Shown in pieces: positions 19,255-27,224 of a DNA stretch of 64,000 nt. A program made the translations under genes and the position numbers. The notes under the pieces are model-generated. The model made no database searches and was not told where the DNA came from. It saw only the letters and a list, made by a program, of their open reading frames with translations. Position 1 is the stretch's first letter. Each line of letters starts with the position of its first letter. Source of the DNA: Stenotrophomonas maltophilia (GTDB lineage Bacteria > Pseudomonadota > Gammaproteobacteria > Xanthomonadales > Xanthomonadaceae); assembly GCF_013464915.1 (NCBI RefSeq), contig NZ_RAVT01000024.1, positions 37,019 to 101,018 on the forward strand, given 5' to 3'.

Positions 19255-19410
19255 CGGTGGCCGGGATTCCGCGCGCCGGGGGGAGACGCTCGGCGCCGAA
19301 TATAGAAGACCCGCGCGCGGATTCCGGCGAAACGCGCATGAAACATTTTTCATTTGCAGTCACCGCGCGCGGTTGCGAGGATGGCAGCCATCCAACCTGC
19401 ACACTGGCCC

Positions 19411-20094
19411 ATGCCGCGCGTACTCACCATCGAGGACGACCTTGTCACTGCGGAGGAAATCGCAACCGAACTGCGCAGCCACGGCTTCGAGGTCGACGTT
19501 GCCGTTGATGGCACTGCCGGCCTCGCATTGGCGCGTGCGGGCGACTACGCGGTGATCACCCTGGACCGCATGCTGCCCGGGCTCGATGGCCTGGCGCTGG
19601 TCACTGCCCTGCGGCGCGAAGGTATCGTCACGCCCGTACTGATGATCAGCGCGCTGTCGGACGTGGACGAGCGCGTGCGCGGCCTGCGTGCAGGCGGTGA
19701 CGATTACCTGACCAAGCCGTTCGCCTCGGATGAGATGGCCGCCCGCGTGGAGGTATTGATCCGTCGCCAGAGCCAGGCCGGCCCTGCAGACAATGTCCTG
19801 CGCGCCGGCGACCTCGAACTGGATCTGATGACCCGTTCTGCCCGGCGTGGCGGGCAGGAGATCAGCCTGCTGCCGACGGAGTTCAAGCTGCTCGAATTCC
19901 TGGTCCGCAATGCCGGCCAGGTGGTCACCCGCAGCATGCTGTTCCAGGAAGTCTGGGGCTATCACTTCGACCCCGGTACCAACCTGATCGACGTCCACAT
20001 CGGTCGTGTCCGCAAACGCATCGAGCAGCCGGGCCGCCCGCAACCCATCACCACCGTGCGTGGAACCGGTTATGTCTTCGATGCGCACCCCTGA
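19411..20094 (+). CDS. OmpR-family response regulator (probable SmeRy)
   Basis: A 227-residue response regulator. The receiver domain has the acidic pair in MPRVLTIEDD and the phosphorylated Asp52 in TLDRMLPGLDG, with Lys in YLTKPFAS. The C-terminal winged helix (LPTEFKLLEFLVRNAGQVVTRSMLFQEVWGY through VRGTGYVF) is OmpR/PhoB type. The start at 19411 begins the receiver fold exactly. Its stop lies inside the sensor gene, so the pair is translationally linked, and it is divergent from the RND pump operon it most likely controls. Confidence 0.9.
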   Translation: MPRVLTIEDDLVTAEEIATELRSHGFEVDVAVDGTAGLALARAGDYAVITLDRMLPGLDGLALVTALRREGIVTPVLMISALSDVDERVRGLRAGGDDYLTKPFASDEMAARVEVLIRRQSQAGPADNVLRAGDLELDLMTRSARRGGQEISLLPTEFKLLEFLVRNAGQVVTRSMLFQEVWGYHFDPGTNLIDVHIGRVRKRIEQPGRPQPITTVRGTGYVFDAHP

Positions 20095-21457
20095 CCAATG
20101 GCGCTCGTCCAGCAGCCGCCTGCTCGGGTTGTACTGCATCCTGTTCGTCGCCTGGTCGAGCCTGCTGCTGGGGGTGATGTACTGGCGCATCTCGGACTAC
20201 CTCAATGACCTGACCGAATCCGGCCTGCAGCAGCGCGCCCATCTGTTCATGGCATTCGACGGCCAGGCACTGGATGAGGCATTGCGCGACAGCCAGCGCT
20301 TCGACCTGCACCAGGTGTACACCTACGGGTTGTTCGACCGCCGCGGTTCACCCATGGGCGGCACGCTGATCGCCATTCCCGAGGGGCTGCCACTGGATGG
20401 CCGCTCGCATCCGGTGCAGGGTTGGACGCTGGCCGGTGGCAGGCACGACAGCGGCGGTAGCGCGCTGGGCATGGCGACCCGGGATGGGCGGACGCTGGTG
20501 TTCGTCCGCCAGAACGGCAAGCTCACTGCCGTCAACAGCATCATCCTCGATGCGCTGTTGTGGGGCGTATCGCTGACCGTCATTCCCGGCCTGGTGGGCT
20601 GGCACCTGCTGCGCCGGCGCCCATTGAAGCGGATCCAGCAGATCGAAGCCGCCACCAACCGCATCGTGGCCGGTGACCTCGGTCAGCGCCTGCCGGTATC
20701 CAACCGCCGCGACGAGATCGATCGGCTGTCGAGCATCGTCAATGCCATGCTCGAACGCATCGAGCAGCTGATGACCGAGGTCAAAGGCGTGTGCGACAGC
20801 ATCGCCCATGATCTGCGCACCCCGCTTACCCGCCTGCGGGCACACCTGTACCGCATGCGGGTCGGCCTGGACGAACAGGATCCCCATGCCGACCCGCTGG
20901 ACAAGGCATTGGCTGAAACGGACATGCTGATGGCGCGTTTCACCGCGCTGCTGCGGGTATCCGAACTGGAAAGCCACCAACGGCGCTCGGCGTTCGACGA
21001 GGTCGACCTTGCCGAGCTGCTGCAGGAACTGCACCAGTTCTACCTGCCATTGGCCGAAGAGAAGCAGCAGTTGCTGGAGCTGCAGGTGGATCCACAGGTC
21101 GGCGCGCTGCGCGGCGACCGTGAGCTGCTGTTCGAAGCGGTGGCGAACCTGCTGTCCAACGCCCTGCAGTTCACCCCTGCACACGGCCGCATCCTGCTGC
21201 GTGCGGTCGACGATCACGGCGCCCCGAGGATCGATGTGATCGACAATGGACCCGGCATCCCGCCGCAGGATCGCTCGCTGATCTACCAGCGCTTCTTCCG
21301 CGGCGGCAGCAGCGCCGGCCAGGGACCGGGGTTCGGTCTGGGACTGTCGATCGTGGCCGCCATCGCCGGCCTGCACGGCTTCCGGCTGCGTGCGGGCAGC
21401 GCCCCGGGCGGCGGCGCCTGGCTGAGCATCCGCGGCGCCTCGAACGGGCTGCCCTGA
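20081..21457 (+). CDS. Sensor histidine kinase (probable SmeSy)
   Basis: A 458-residue membrane sensor kinase. Two membrane helices flank a periplasmic sensor domain of roughly 130 residues. A HAMP domain follows, then HisKA with the phospho-acceptor His243 in CDSIAHDLRTPLTRL, and an HATPase domain with N-box NLLSNALQFTP and G-boxes DNGPGIP and GFGLGLSIV. The start at 20081 overlaps the response-regulator gene by 14 bp; an ATG at 20072 is an equal alternative. It pairs with the preceding regulator and probably senses an envelope or drug signal for the divergent RND pump. Confidence 0.9.
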   Translation: MRTPDQWRSSSSRLLGLYCILFVAWSSLLLGVMYWRISDYLNDLTESGLQQRAHLFMAFDGQALDEALRDSQRFDLHQVYTYGLFDRRGSPMGGTLIAIPEGLPLDGRSHPVQGWTLAGGRHDSGGSALGMATRDGRTLVFVRQNGKLTAVNSIILDALLWGVSLTVIPGLVGWHLLRRRPLKRIQQIEAATNRIVAGDLGQRLPVSNRRDEIDRLSSIVNAMLERIEQLMTEVKGVCDSIAHDLRTPLTRLRAHLYRMRVGLDEQDPHADPLDKALAETDMLMARFTALLRVSELESHQRRSAFDEVDLAELLQELHQFYLPLAEEKQQLLELQVDPQVGALRGDRELLFEAVANLLSNALQFTPAHGRILLRAVDDHGAPRIDVIDNGPGIPPQDRSLIYQRFFRGGSSAGQGPGFGLGLSIVAAIAGLHGFRLRAGSAPGGGAWLSIRGASNGLP

Positions 21458-21481
21458 CACCAGGTCCGGACCTTTCAATCG

Positions 21482-21500
21482 CATTTGGGAATCATTTGTA
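21482..21500 (+). promoter_or_regulatory. Possible Fur box upstream of TonB receptor
   Basis: GGGAATCATTTGTATTT about 60 bp before the receptor ATG partly matches the Fur consensus, notably AATCATT. This AT-rich island stands out in GC-rich surroundings and suits an iron-repressed promoter, but the match is incomplete. Confidence 0.4.
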
Positions 21501-21555
21501 TTTGTGGGCAGGCATCCGGATAATCCGCCGTCACCGCCTTCCCGGATTCCTGACG

Positions 21556-23649
21556 ATGCCCGCCCTGTCGCCGCACCGCCCGCTGCTGTACGCGCTCGCC
21601 CTGCCCACCCTGCTGGCCTCCGCCATCGCCCACGCCCAGGACGGCCCGGCGGCACGTACATTGGACAAAGTGACCGTGGTGGCCGAGCGGGCCAGCACCG
21701 CAACCAAGACCGATACCGCCCTGACCGAGACGCCACAGGCGATCAGCGTGGTCACCCAGCAGCTGTTCACCGATCGCGGCGCGCACAACCTGCAGGAAGT
21801 GCTGCGCTACAGCGCCGGCGTCACCGCTGATGCCTGGGGCCTGGATACCCGCAACGATGCCACCTCGGTGCGCGGCCTGGACCCGGTGCAGTACCAGGAT
21901 GGCCTGCGCCGCAGCTACGGTTTCAGCCCCCTCGCCCGCCCGGAAATCTATGGCCTGGAGCGGGTGGAAGTGCTGCGCGGCCCGTCCTCGGTGCTGTATG
22001 GTGCCGGCGCCACCGGCGGCATCATCAATGCAATGAGCAAGCGCCCGGCCTTCGGCGCCCTCAACGGCGAGGTCGGCGTGCAGCTCGGCAGTTTCGACCG
22101 CAGGCAGCTGCAGGGTGACATCGGCGGCGCGTTGAACGATGCCGGTACGCTTGCCGGCCGCTTCGTCGGGCTGCTGCGTGAATCGAACATGCAGACCGAT
22201 GTATTGAAGGACGACCGCGTCTACCTGGCGCCGTCGATCAGCTGGCGTGGCGAAAGCACTACGTTGACCCTGCTGGCCAGCTACCAGCGCGACAGGACCG
22301 GCTCCAGCCAGCAGTTCCTGCCGCTGGCCGCGACCCTGCTGGCCCCGCCCGGACGCCGCCTGGATCCTTCCACCTTCATCGGTGACCCCGACTTCGATCG
22401 TATCGACTCGCGCGTGTACAGCCTGACCGCACTGTTCGACCACCGCTTCAACGATGTGCTCAGCCTGCGCTCGGCCGTACGCTACATCGACGGCAAGACG
22501 ACGCTGCAGCAGATGTACGTGGACAGCTACAGCAATCCGGCCGATCCGTTCATCGACGCCGCGCGCCGCGTGGTCAACCGCACCGCCTACGGCACCCGCC
22601 CGGACGTGCAGATCCTCAGCGCCGACAACGCGCTGCAGTTCGATTTCGCCACCGGTGCCTTCCAGCATCTGCTGCTGGCCGGCGTGGACTACAGCCAGTA
22701 CAAGGAACAGCTGCAGCGGCTGGATGCCACCGGCACACCGATCGATATCTACGCCCCGGTGTCGGTGGCACCCACGGTACGCGGCTGGGAGCGGCAACCC
22801 GACCAGACCTCCACCCAGCTGGGCGTGTACGTGCAGGACCAGATCCGCTGGGCCGACCGCGTGTCGCTGGTGCTGGGCGCGCGCCGCGACCATGCGCGCT
22901 CGAAGACCGAAGGCCAGCCCAGCCAGACCGACAACGCGACGACCTATCGCGCCGGGCTGATCGGCGAACTGGGCGCGGGCGTGTCGCCCTACCTGAGCTA
23001 CAGCGAATCGTTCCTGCCGGTGGCCGGCCAGGACCTGTTCGGCCAGGCCTTCAAGCCGATGCGCGGCCGCCAGGCCGAGGCCGGCATCAAGTGGCAACCG
23101 GCGCGCAATCTGCTGCTGACGATGGCCGCGTACCGCATCACCGAAACCAACCGCCAGACCAACGATCCGGACAACGTGCTGAACGTCGTGCAGACCGGGC
23201 AGATCCGCTCCAAGGGCGTGGAGCTGGAAGGCCAGTTCCAGTTCGCCAACGACCTGACGATCACCGCCGCTGTTGCGCGCAACGAGGCCGAAGTCAGCCG
23301 CAGCAACTTCGCGCTGGAAGTGGGCCAGCGCCTCAATGACACCCCGCAGGACCTGGCCTCGGCCTGGGTGTCCAAGGGCTTCCAGCTGGACGATGCCGCG
23401 CGCCTGCGCCTGGGCCTGGGCGTGCGCCACGTCGGCAACACCGTATCGCTGGGCAATGGCGGACGCATCGTCACGCCCAGCTACACGCTGGCCGATGCAT
23501 TGGTGGAAGTGCAGGTGACCGACTGGACGATGGCGTTGAACATCACCAACCTCACCGACAAGCGCTACTACGCGCCGTGCCGCACCTTCGGCGACTGCTT
23601 CGCCGGCTATCCGCGCGTGGTCACCGGCACCATCAGCTATCGGTTCTGA
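21556..23649 (+). CDS. TonB-dependent siderophore receptor
   Basis: A 697-residue outer-membrane receptor importing a ferric siderophore with TonB-ExbBD energy. It has a Sec signal peptide ending ASAIAHAQD, a TonB box-like LDKVTVVA, a plug domain (ETPQAISVVTQQLFTDRGAHNLQEVLRYSAGV and RGPSSVLYGAGATGGIIN) and a 22-strand barrel ending in SYRF. The plug sequence is of the FhuA/FoxA/FcuA hydroxamate-type group. An AT-rich possible Fur site precedes it. Its 3' end overlaps that of the convergent MFS gene by 17 bp. Confidence 0.92.
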   Translation: MPALSPHRPLLYALALPTLLASAIAHAQDGPAARTLDKVTVVAERASTATKTDTALTETPQAISVVTQQLFTDRGAHNLQEVLRYSAGVTADAWGLDTRNDATSVRGLDPVQYQDGLRRSYGFSPLARPEIYGLERVEVLRGPSSVLYGAGATGGIINAMSKRPAFGALNGEVGVQLGSFDRRQLQGDIGGALNDAGTLAGRFVGLLRESNMQTDVLKDDRVYLAPSISWRGESTTLTLLASYQRDRTGSSQQFLPLAATLLAPPGRRLDPSTFIGDPDFDRIDSRVYSLTALFDHRFNDVLSLRSAVRYIDGKTTLQQMYVDSYSNPADPFIDAARRVVNRTAYGTRPDVQILSADNALQFDFATGAFQHLLLAGVDYSQYKEQLQRLDATGTPIDIYAPVSVAPTVRGWERQPDQTSTQLGVYVQDQIRWADRVSLVLGARRDHARSKTEGQPSQTDNATTYRAGLIGELGAGVSPYLSYSESFLPVAGQDLFGQAFKPMRGRQAEAGIKWQPARNLLLTMAAYRITETNRQTNDPDNVLNVVQTGQIRSKGVELEGQFQFANDLTITAAVARNEAEVSRSNFALEVGQRLNDTPQDLASAWVSKGFQLDDAARLRLGLGVRHVGNTVSLGNGGRIVTPSYTLADALVEVQVTDWTMALNITNLTDKRYYAPCRTFGDCFAGYPRVVTGTISYRF

Positions 23650-25150
23650 GCACGGCCATTGCCGGCCGCCGCAGCAGCAGGTGCAACAGCACCGCGCATG
23701 CGGCGGTCAGCAGTGCCAGCAGACGCAGCAGCACCACCAGCGCCTCGGCACTGGCGTGCTGCAGCTGCCCACTGCTCATCGACGGCAGCAGAGCCTGTGC
23801 CTGTGTCTGCGCACCCGTGGCCAGATAGGCACCGGCGCGCGCCAGCAATGCAGGCGACGTTCCCTGTAGATGCCCGCTGACAAGCAGCGACAGCACTGCT
23901 GTCACGGCCGCCAGTGCAATGCCTTCACCGGCCACCCGCACGGTTCCGAAGATGCCCGCCGCCATGCCCGCACGTTGCACCGGTACCACGCTCACCGACA
24001 GGCCATCCATCAGCCCCCACGGCAGGGCCGTACCTGCACCGATCAGTACCAGCCAGGGAATCCACTGCGAAGGCGATGGATGGGCGGCATGCCGCGACAA
24101 CAGATACAGTCCGCACGCACACACCAGCAGGCCAAGCGTGCACAGCCGTGCGCTGCCGATCCGTTCCGCCCAGCGCACGGCCAGTAGCGGCAGCACCAGC
24201 ATCGGCGCAGACAGGGCCAGCATCTGCAGGCCAACCCATGTGGCGCTCTGCCCGTGCACGCCCAGGAGTTGAAGCGGCAGCACGACCAGCAGCACCACGT
24301 AGCCGAGGCAGGTTGCCACCGGTAGCAGCTGGACGCCCAGGAACGCCGGTTGCGAGAACAGCGAGAGGTCCAGCAACGGCAATGGATGCATCCGTTCGAT
24401 GCCGATGAACACTGCACCGAGCAACAGCGTGGCGAGCAAGGCCAGTTGCACGCGCACGGCGTGCACGCCGAATTCGCCCAGCCACAGCAGGGCCAGGGTC
24501 AATGCCGCCAGCATCAGGCTGAAGCCCAGCATGCCGCCGACATCCAGCCGCCCGCGTTCGCCATGGCTTTCGGGCAACGCGCGCGCGCCCAGTGCGAAGG
24601 CCGCCAACGTCAGCACACCGCCTGCAGCAAACACGCTGCGCCAGCCCAGTGACTGCAGCAGCAGGCCCGCCAGCAACGGCCCAAGCGCCAGTCCCGCACC
24701 GAACGTCGTGCCCAGCAGGGCGAAGACACGGGCGCGCTTCGGCCCCTGCCAGCCCTGCGCCAGCGCCGCCGTGCCCGAGGCCAGCGCGGCGGCGGCGGCA
24801 ACGCCCTGCAGGCCGCGCGCCAGATCCAGCCACAGCAGCGTCGGGGCCAGGCATGCAGCGGTCGTAGCGGCGGTGAAACCCGACGTGCCCAGCAGGAACA
24901 TCCGCCGACGGCCATAGCGGTCGGCCAGGCCACCGGCAGCAAGCAGCAGGCTGCCGAAGGTGAGCATGAAGGCATTGGTCACCCAGGCCAGCGCAGTGGG
25001 CGAGGCCGCCGCGGAACGGGCCAGCACCGGCACCGCGACGGCACCGGCCGAAAAGGACAACGGCAGCGCCAGCGCGGCCAGGCAGACCGCAAGCAGCGTC
25101 CAGTGCTGCTGCGTGCGGACAGGTACAGGGAGTATCGAAACCGGGGCCAT
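23633..25150 (-). CDS. MFS transporter, DHA2 (14-helix) type
   Basis: A 505-residue drug:proton antiporter-like MFS protein with about 14 hydrophobic segments and motif A GLADRYGRRRMFLLGTSGF. The middle holds the extra helix pair that marks the DHA2 family (EmrB/QacA-like). The ATG at 25150 is preferred to 25162 because GGAGG lies 5 bases upstream. Substrates cannot be predicted. It is divergent from a LysR gene whose intergenic region holds an 8-bp inverted repeat, so that LysR protein is the probable regulator. Confidence 0.9.
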   Translation of the reverse strand: MAPVSILPVPVRTQQHWTLLAVCLAALALPLSFSAGAVAVPVLARSAAASPTALAWVTNAFMLTFGSLLLAAGGLADRYGRRRMFLLGTSGFTAATTAACLAPTLLWLDLARGLQGVAAAAALASGTAALAQGWQGPKRARVFALLGTTFGAGLALGPLLAGLLLQSLGWRSVFAAGGVLTLAAFALGARALPESHGERGRLDVGGMLGFSLMLAALTLALLWLGEFGVHAVRVQLALLATLLLGAVFIGIERMHPLPLLDLSLFSQPAFLGVQLLPVATCLGYVVLLVVLPLQLLGVHGQSATWVGLQMLALSAPMLVLPLLAVRWAERIGSARLCTLGLLVCACGLYLLSRHAAHPSPSQWIPWLVLIGAGTALPWGLMDGLSVSVVPVQRAGMAAGIFGTVRVAGEGIALAAVTAVLSLLVSGHLQGTSPALLARAGAYLATGAQTQAQALLPSMSSGQLQHASAEALVVLLRLLALLTAACAVLLHLLLRRPAMAVLRTDS

Positions 25151-25223
25151 GCGGGCCTCCATCCATCAGGGACATTGATGATGGACAGGCCGCTATTCCT
25201 GAAAAACAGGCCCGATGGACGTT

Positions 25224-25248
25224 GATTGCGGCGCAATGTTCCGCAATC
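25224..25248. promoter_or_regulatory. Candidate LysR operator (GATTGCGG inverted repeat)
   Basis: GATTGCGG (25224-25231) and CCGCAATC (25241-25248) form a perfect 8-bp inverted repeat with a 9-base spacer, 8 bases before the LysR ATG and in the divergent promoter with the DHA2 pump. Auto-regulation and pump control are plausible. Confidence 0.5.
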
Positions 25249-25256
25249 ATGACTGC

Positions 25257-26180
25257 ATGGACTCCATCTCCGCCCTGCTTGCCTTCGTCCGTACCGCCGA
25301 GGCGGGCAGCATCGTCGGCGCCGCCCGCGTGCTCGGCCTGTCCGCCTCGGCGGTCGGCAAGCGTATCGCCCGCCTTGAGCAGGAACTCGGCACCCGCCTG
25401 TTCCATCGCACCACCCGCCGCGTGCACCTCACCGACGAAGGCGAACTGCTGCTGCAGCGCTGCCGGCGTGCACTGGACGAGCTTTCCGAAGCACAGGCGG
25501 ATCTGGCGCAACGACAGCACGCCCCAAGTGGACTGCTGCGCATCGGCCTGCCCACCATCGGCTACCGCTTCCTGTTGCCGGTACTGCCCGGCTTCCAGCA
25601 GCGCTACCCGCAGGTGCAGCTGGAGCTGGACTTCAATGACCGCATCGTCGATGTGGTCAGCGAAGGCCTCGACGCGGTGATACGTAGCGGTGAACTGGCC
25701 GATTCCAGCCTGACCGCACGGCGGCTGGGCGGCTTCCGTTTCATGCTCTGTGCAGCGCCTGGCTATCTGCAGGCGCACGGCATTCCCGGCGATGTGGGCG
25801 ATCTGCGCATGCATGCGGCTCTGCGCTTCCGCTACCCGACTACCGGGAAGCTGCATCCCTGGCAGCTGCCGGGGGTGGAAGGCGATGCCGGCGCGCGCCT
25901 TCCGACGGCGATGACCTGCAACAACATGGAAGCAGTGCTGGCCGCCGCCATCGGCTGCATGGGCCTGGCCTGGATGCCAGACTTCCTCGCGGCCGACGCG
26001 CTGGCCGATGGCCGCCTGCAACAGGTGCTGCCTGCACTGCCCACACACAAAGGGCAGTTCTCGCTGCTATGGCCCGGTGGGCGCCACCCCAGCGCACGGC
26101 TGCGGGTGTTCATCGACTATGCCGTTGCGCATCTGTTCCGCAACGGCGCGGAAAAGGGGACGGAGGGGATCAAGTCATGA
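25257..26180 (+). CDS. LysR-family transcriptional regulator
   Basis: A 307-residue LysR regulator with an N-terminal HTH (FVRTAEAGSIVGAARVLGLSASAVGKRIARLEQELGTRLFHR region) and a CrgA-like effector domain. The ATG at 25257 starts the HTH; upstream ATGs lie in the operator region. The last dozen codons (ending GAEKGTEGIKS) are encoded by the left arm of the terminator-like repeat at 26151, so the native C-terminus may have been replaced when that repeat was gained. It is divergent from the DHA2 efflux gene, its most likely target. Confidence 0.9.
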   Translation: MDSISALLAFVRTAEAGSIVGAARVLGLSASAVGKRIARLEQELGTRLFHRTTRRVHLTDEGELLLQRCRRALDELSEAQADLAQRQHAPSGLLRIGLPTIGYRFLLPVLPGFQQRYPQVQLELDFNDRIVDVVSEGLDAVIRSGELADSSLTARRLGGFRFMLCAAPGYLQAHGIPGDVGDLRMHAALRFRYPTTGKLHPWQLPGVEGDAGARLPTAMTCNNMEAVLAAAIGCMGLAWMPDFLAADALADGRLQQVLPALPTHKGQFSLLWPGGRHPSARLRVFIDYAVAHLFRNGAEKGTEGIKS

Positions 26181-26230
26181 TCGGCCCTTCTGTGCCTGAA
26201 ACGACTTAATCCCCTCCGTCCCCTTTTTTC
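26151..26230. terminator. Bidirectional terminator-like repeat, second copy
   Basis: Arms 26151-26176 and 26203-26230 share the GGGGACGGAGGGGAT core and AAGTC tail of the 9078 copy, forming a stem of about 26 bp with one mismatch. A T6 run follows on the plus strand. It supplies the stop codon of the LysR gene (TGA at 26178) and borders the TGA of the convergent EamA gene (26229). Confidence 0.85.
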
Positions 26231-27137
26231 AGCGGCTGAAGCGGCGGGCGCCGGCCACGCAGATCACCGCGACCACGGTCACCAGCACCATGCTGAGGCT
26301 GACCGCTTCATGCAGCAACAGTGCCGCCAGGGCCAGGCCGAAGAACGGTTGCAGCAGCTGCAGTTGGCCGACGGCGGCGATGCCGCCCTGGGCCAGCCCG
26401 CGGTACCAGAACAGGAAGCCGATCAGCATGCTGAACACCGCCACGTAGCCCAACGCCCACCACGCCGACGGACCGACCGCGGTGAACGAGGGCGGGCGCA
26501 TCAGCACCGTCAGCGGCAGCATCACCGGCAGTGCCAGCAGCAGCGCCCAGCTGATCACCTGCCAGCCGCCGAGATGGCGGGCGAGCCGACCGCCTTCCGC
26601 GTAGCCCAGTCCACACACCACGATCGCCGCCAGCATCAGAAGGTCGGCCTGCAGCGAGGCTTCAATGCCGTTGCGCGCGGCATAGCCGACCACGCAGGCA
26701 CTGCCCAGCAGCGAGAACAGCCAGAACGCCGGGCGCGGCCGATCGCCACCGCGCAGCACGCCGAACACCGCAGTACTCAGCGGCAACAGGCCGAGGAACA
26801 CGATGGTGTGCGCTGACGAGGCATGGCGCAGGGCAAGCGCGGTCAGCAGCGGGAAGCCGACCGCCACGCCGAGGCTGACCACCGCCAAGCCGGGCAGGTC
26901 GCTGCGCCGCGGAAAGGGTTGGCGCAACAGCAGCAACAGGCCGAGGCCGAGTACGGCGGCGATGGTGGCGCGTGCGGCGGTGACGAACCCGGCGTCCAGC
27001 TGCAGCACTGCCAGGCGGGTGGCCGGCAACGAGCCCGCAAAGATCACCACACCGATGAAGCCATTGATCCAACCACTCGCCGACCGTTCCACGCCTGTAC
27101 TCCTGGGAGGCCGGGCGGTGCCCGGCGGGATCTCCAT
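26229..27137 (-). CDS. EamA/DMT-family transporter
   Basis: A 302-residue inner-membrane protein with ten hydrophobic helices in two EamA (DUF6) repeats, RhaT/YdcZ-like. The second repeat carries the usual GYVAVFSMLIGFLFWYRGLAQGG...LQPFFGLALAALLLHE motif region. Such proteins export amino acids or other metabolites. The ATG at 27137 is chosen for AGGTG upstream; the frame stays open much further but through promoter sequence. It is divergent from a MocR-type regulator, a very common pair in which the regulator controls the exporter. Confidence 0.9.
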   Translation of the reverse strand: MEIPPGTARPPRSTGVERSASGWINGFIGVVIFAGSLPATRLAVLQLDAGFVTAARATIAAVLGLGLLLLLRQPFPRRSDLPGLAVVSLGVAVGFPLLTALALRHASSAHTIVFLGLLPLSTAVFGVLRGGDRPRPAFWLFSLLGSACVVGYAARNGIEASLQADLLMLAAIVVCGLGYAEGGRLARHLGGWQVISWALLLALPVMLPLTVLMRPPSFTAVGPSAWWALGYVAVFSMLIGFLFWYRGLAQGGIAAVGQLQLLQPFFGLALAALLLHEAVSLSMVLVTVVAVICVAGARRFSR

Positions 27138-27174
27138 GGAAGCACCTGTGGCCCGCGCTCCCCAGCTACAATCC

Positions 27175-27198
27175 AGTACAGCTTCAAATAACTGTACT
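27175..27198. promoter_or_regulatory. Candidate MocR operator (AGTACAG-N10-CTGTACT)
   Basis: AGTACAG (27175-27181) and CTGTACT (27192-27198) form a perfect 7-bp inverted repeat in the divergent EamA/MocR promoter, midway between both starts. It lies where a MocR dimer would control both genes. Confidence 0.55.
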
Positions 27199-27224
27199 GC
27201 CCACACTTCCAGCACACTTTCACC

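Noticed and set aside
23925-26048. A 707-codon minus-strand frame
   Set aside because: It lies opposite the LysR gene and in the wrong frame of the DHA2 pump; no domain is visible.
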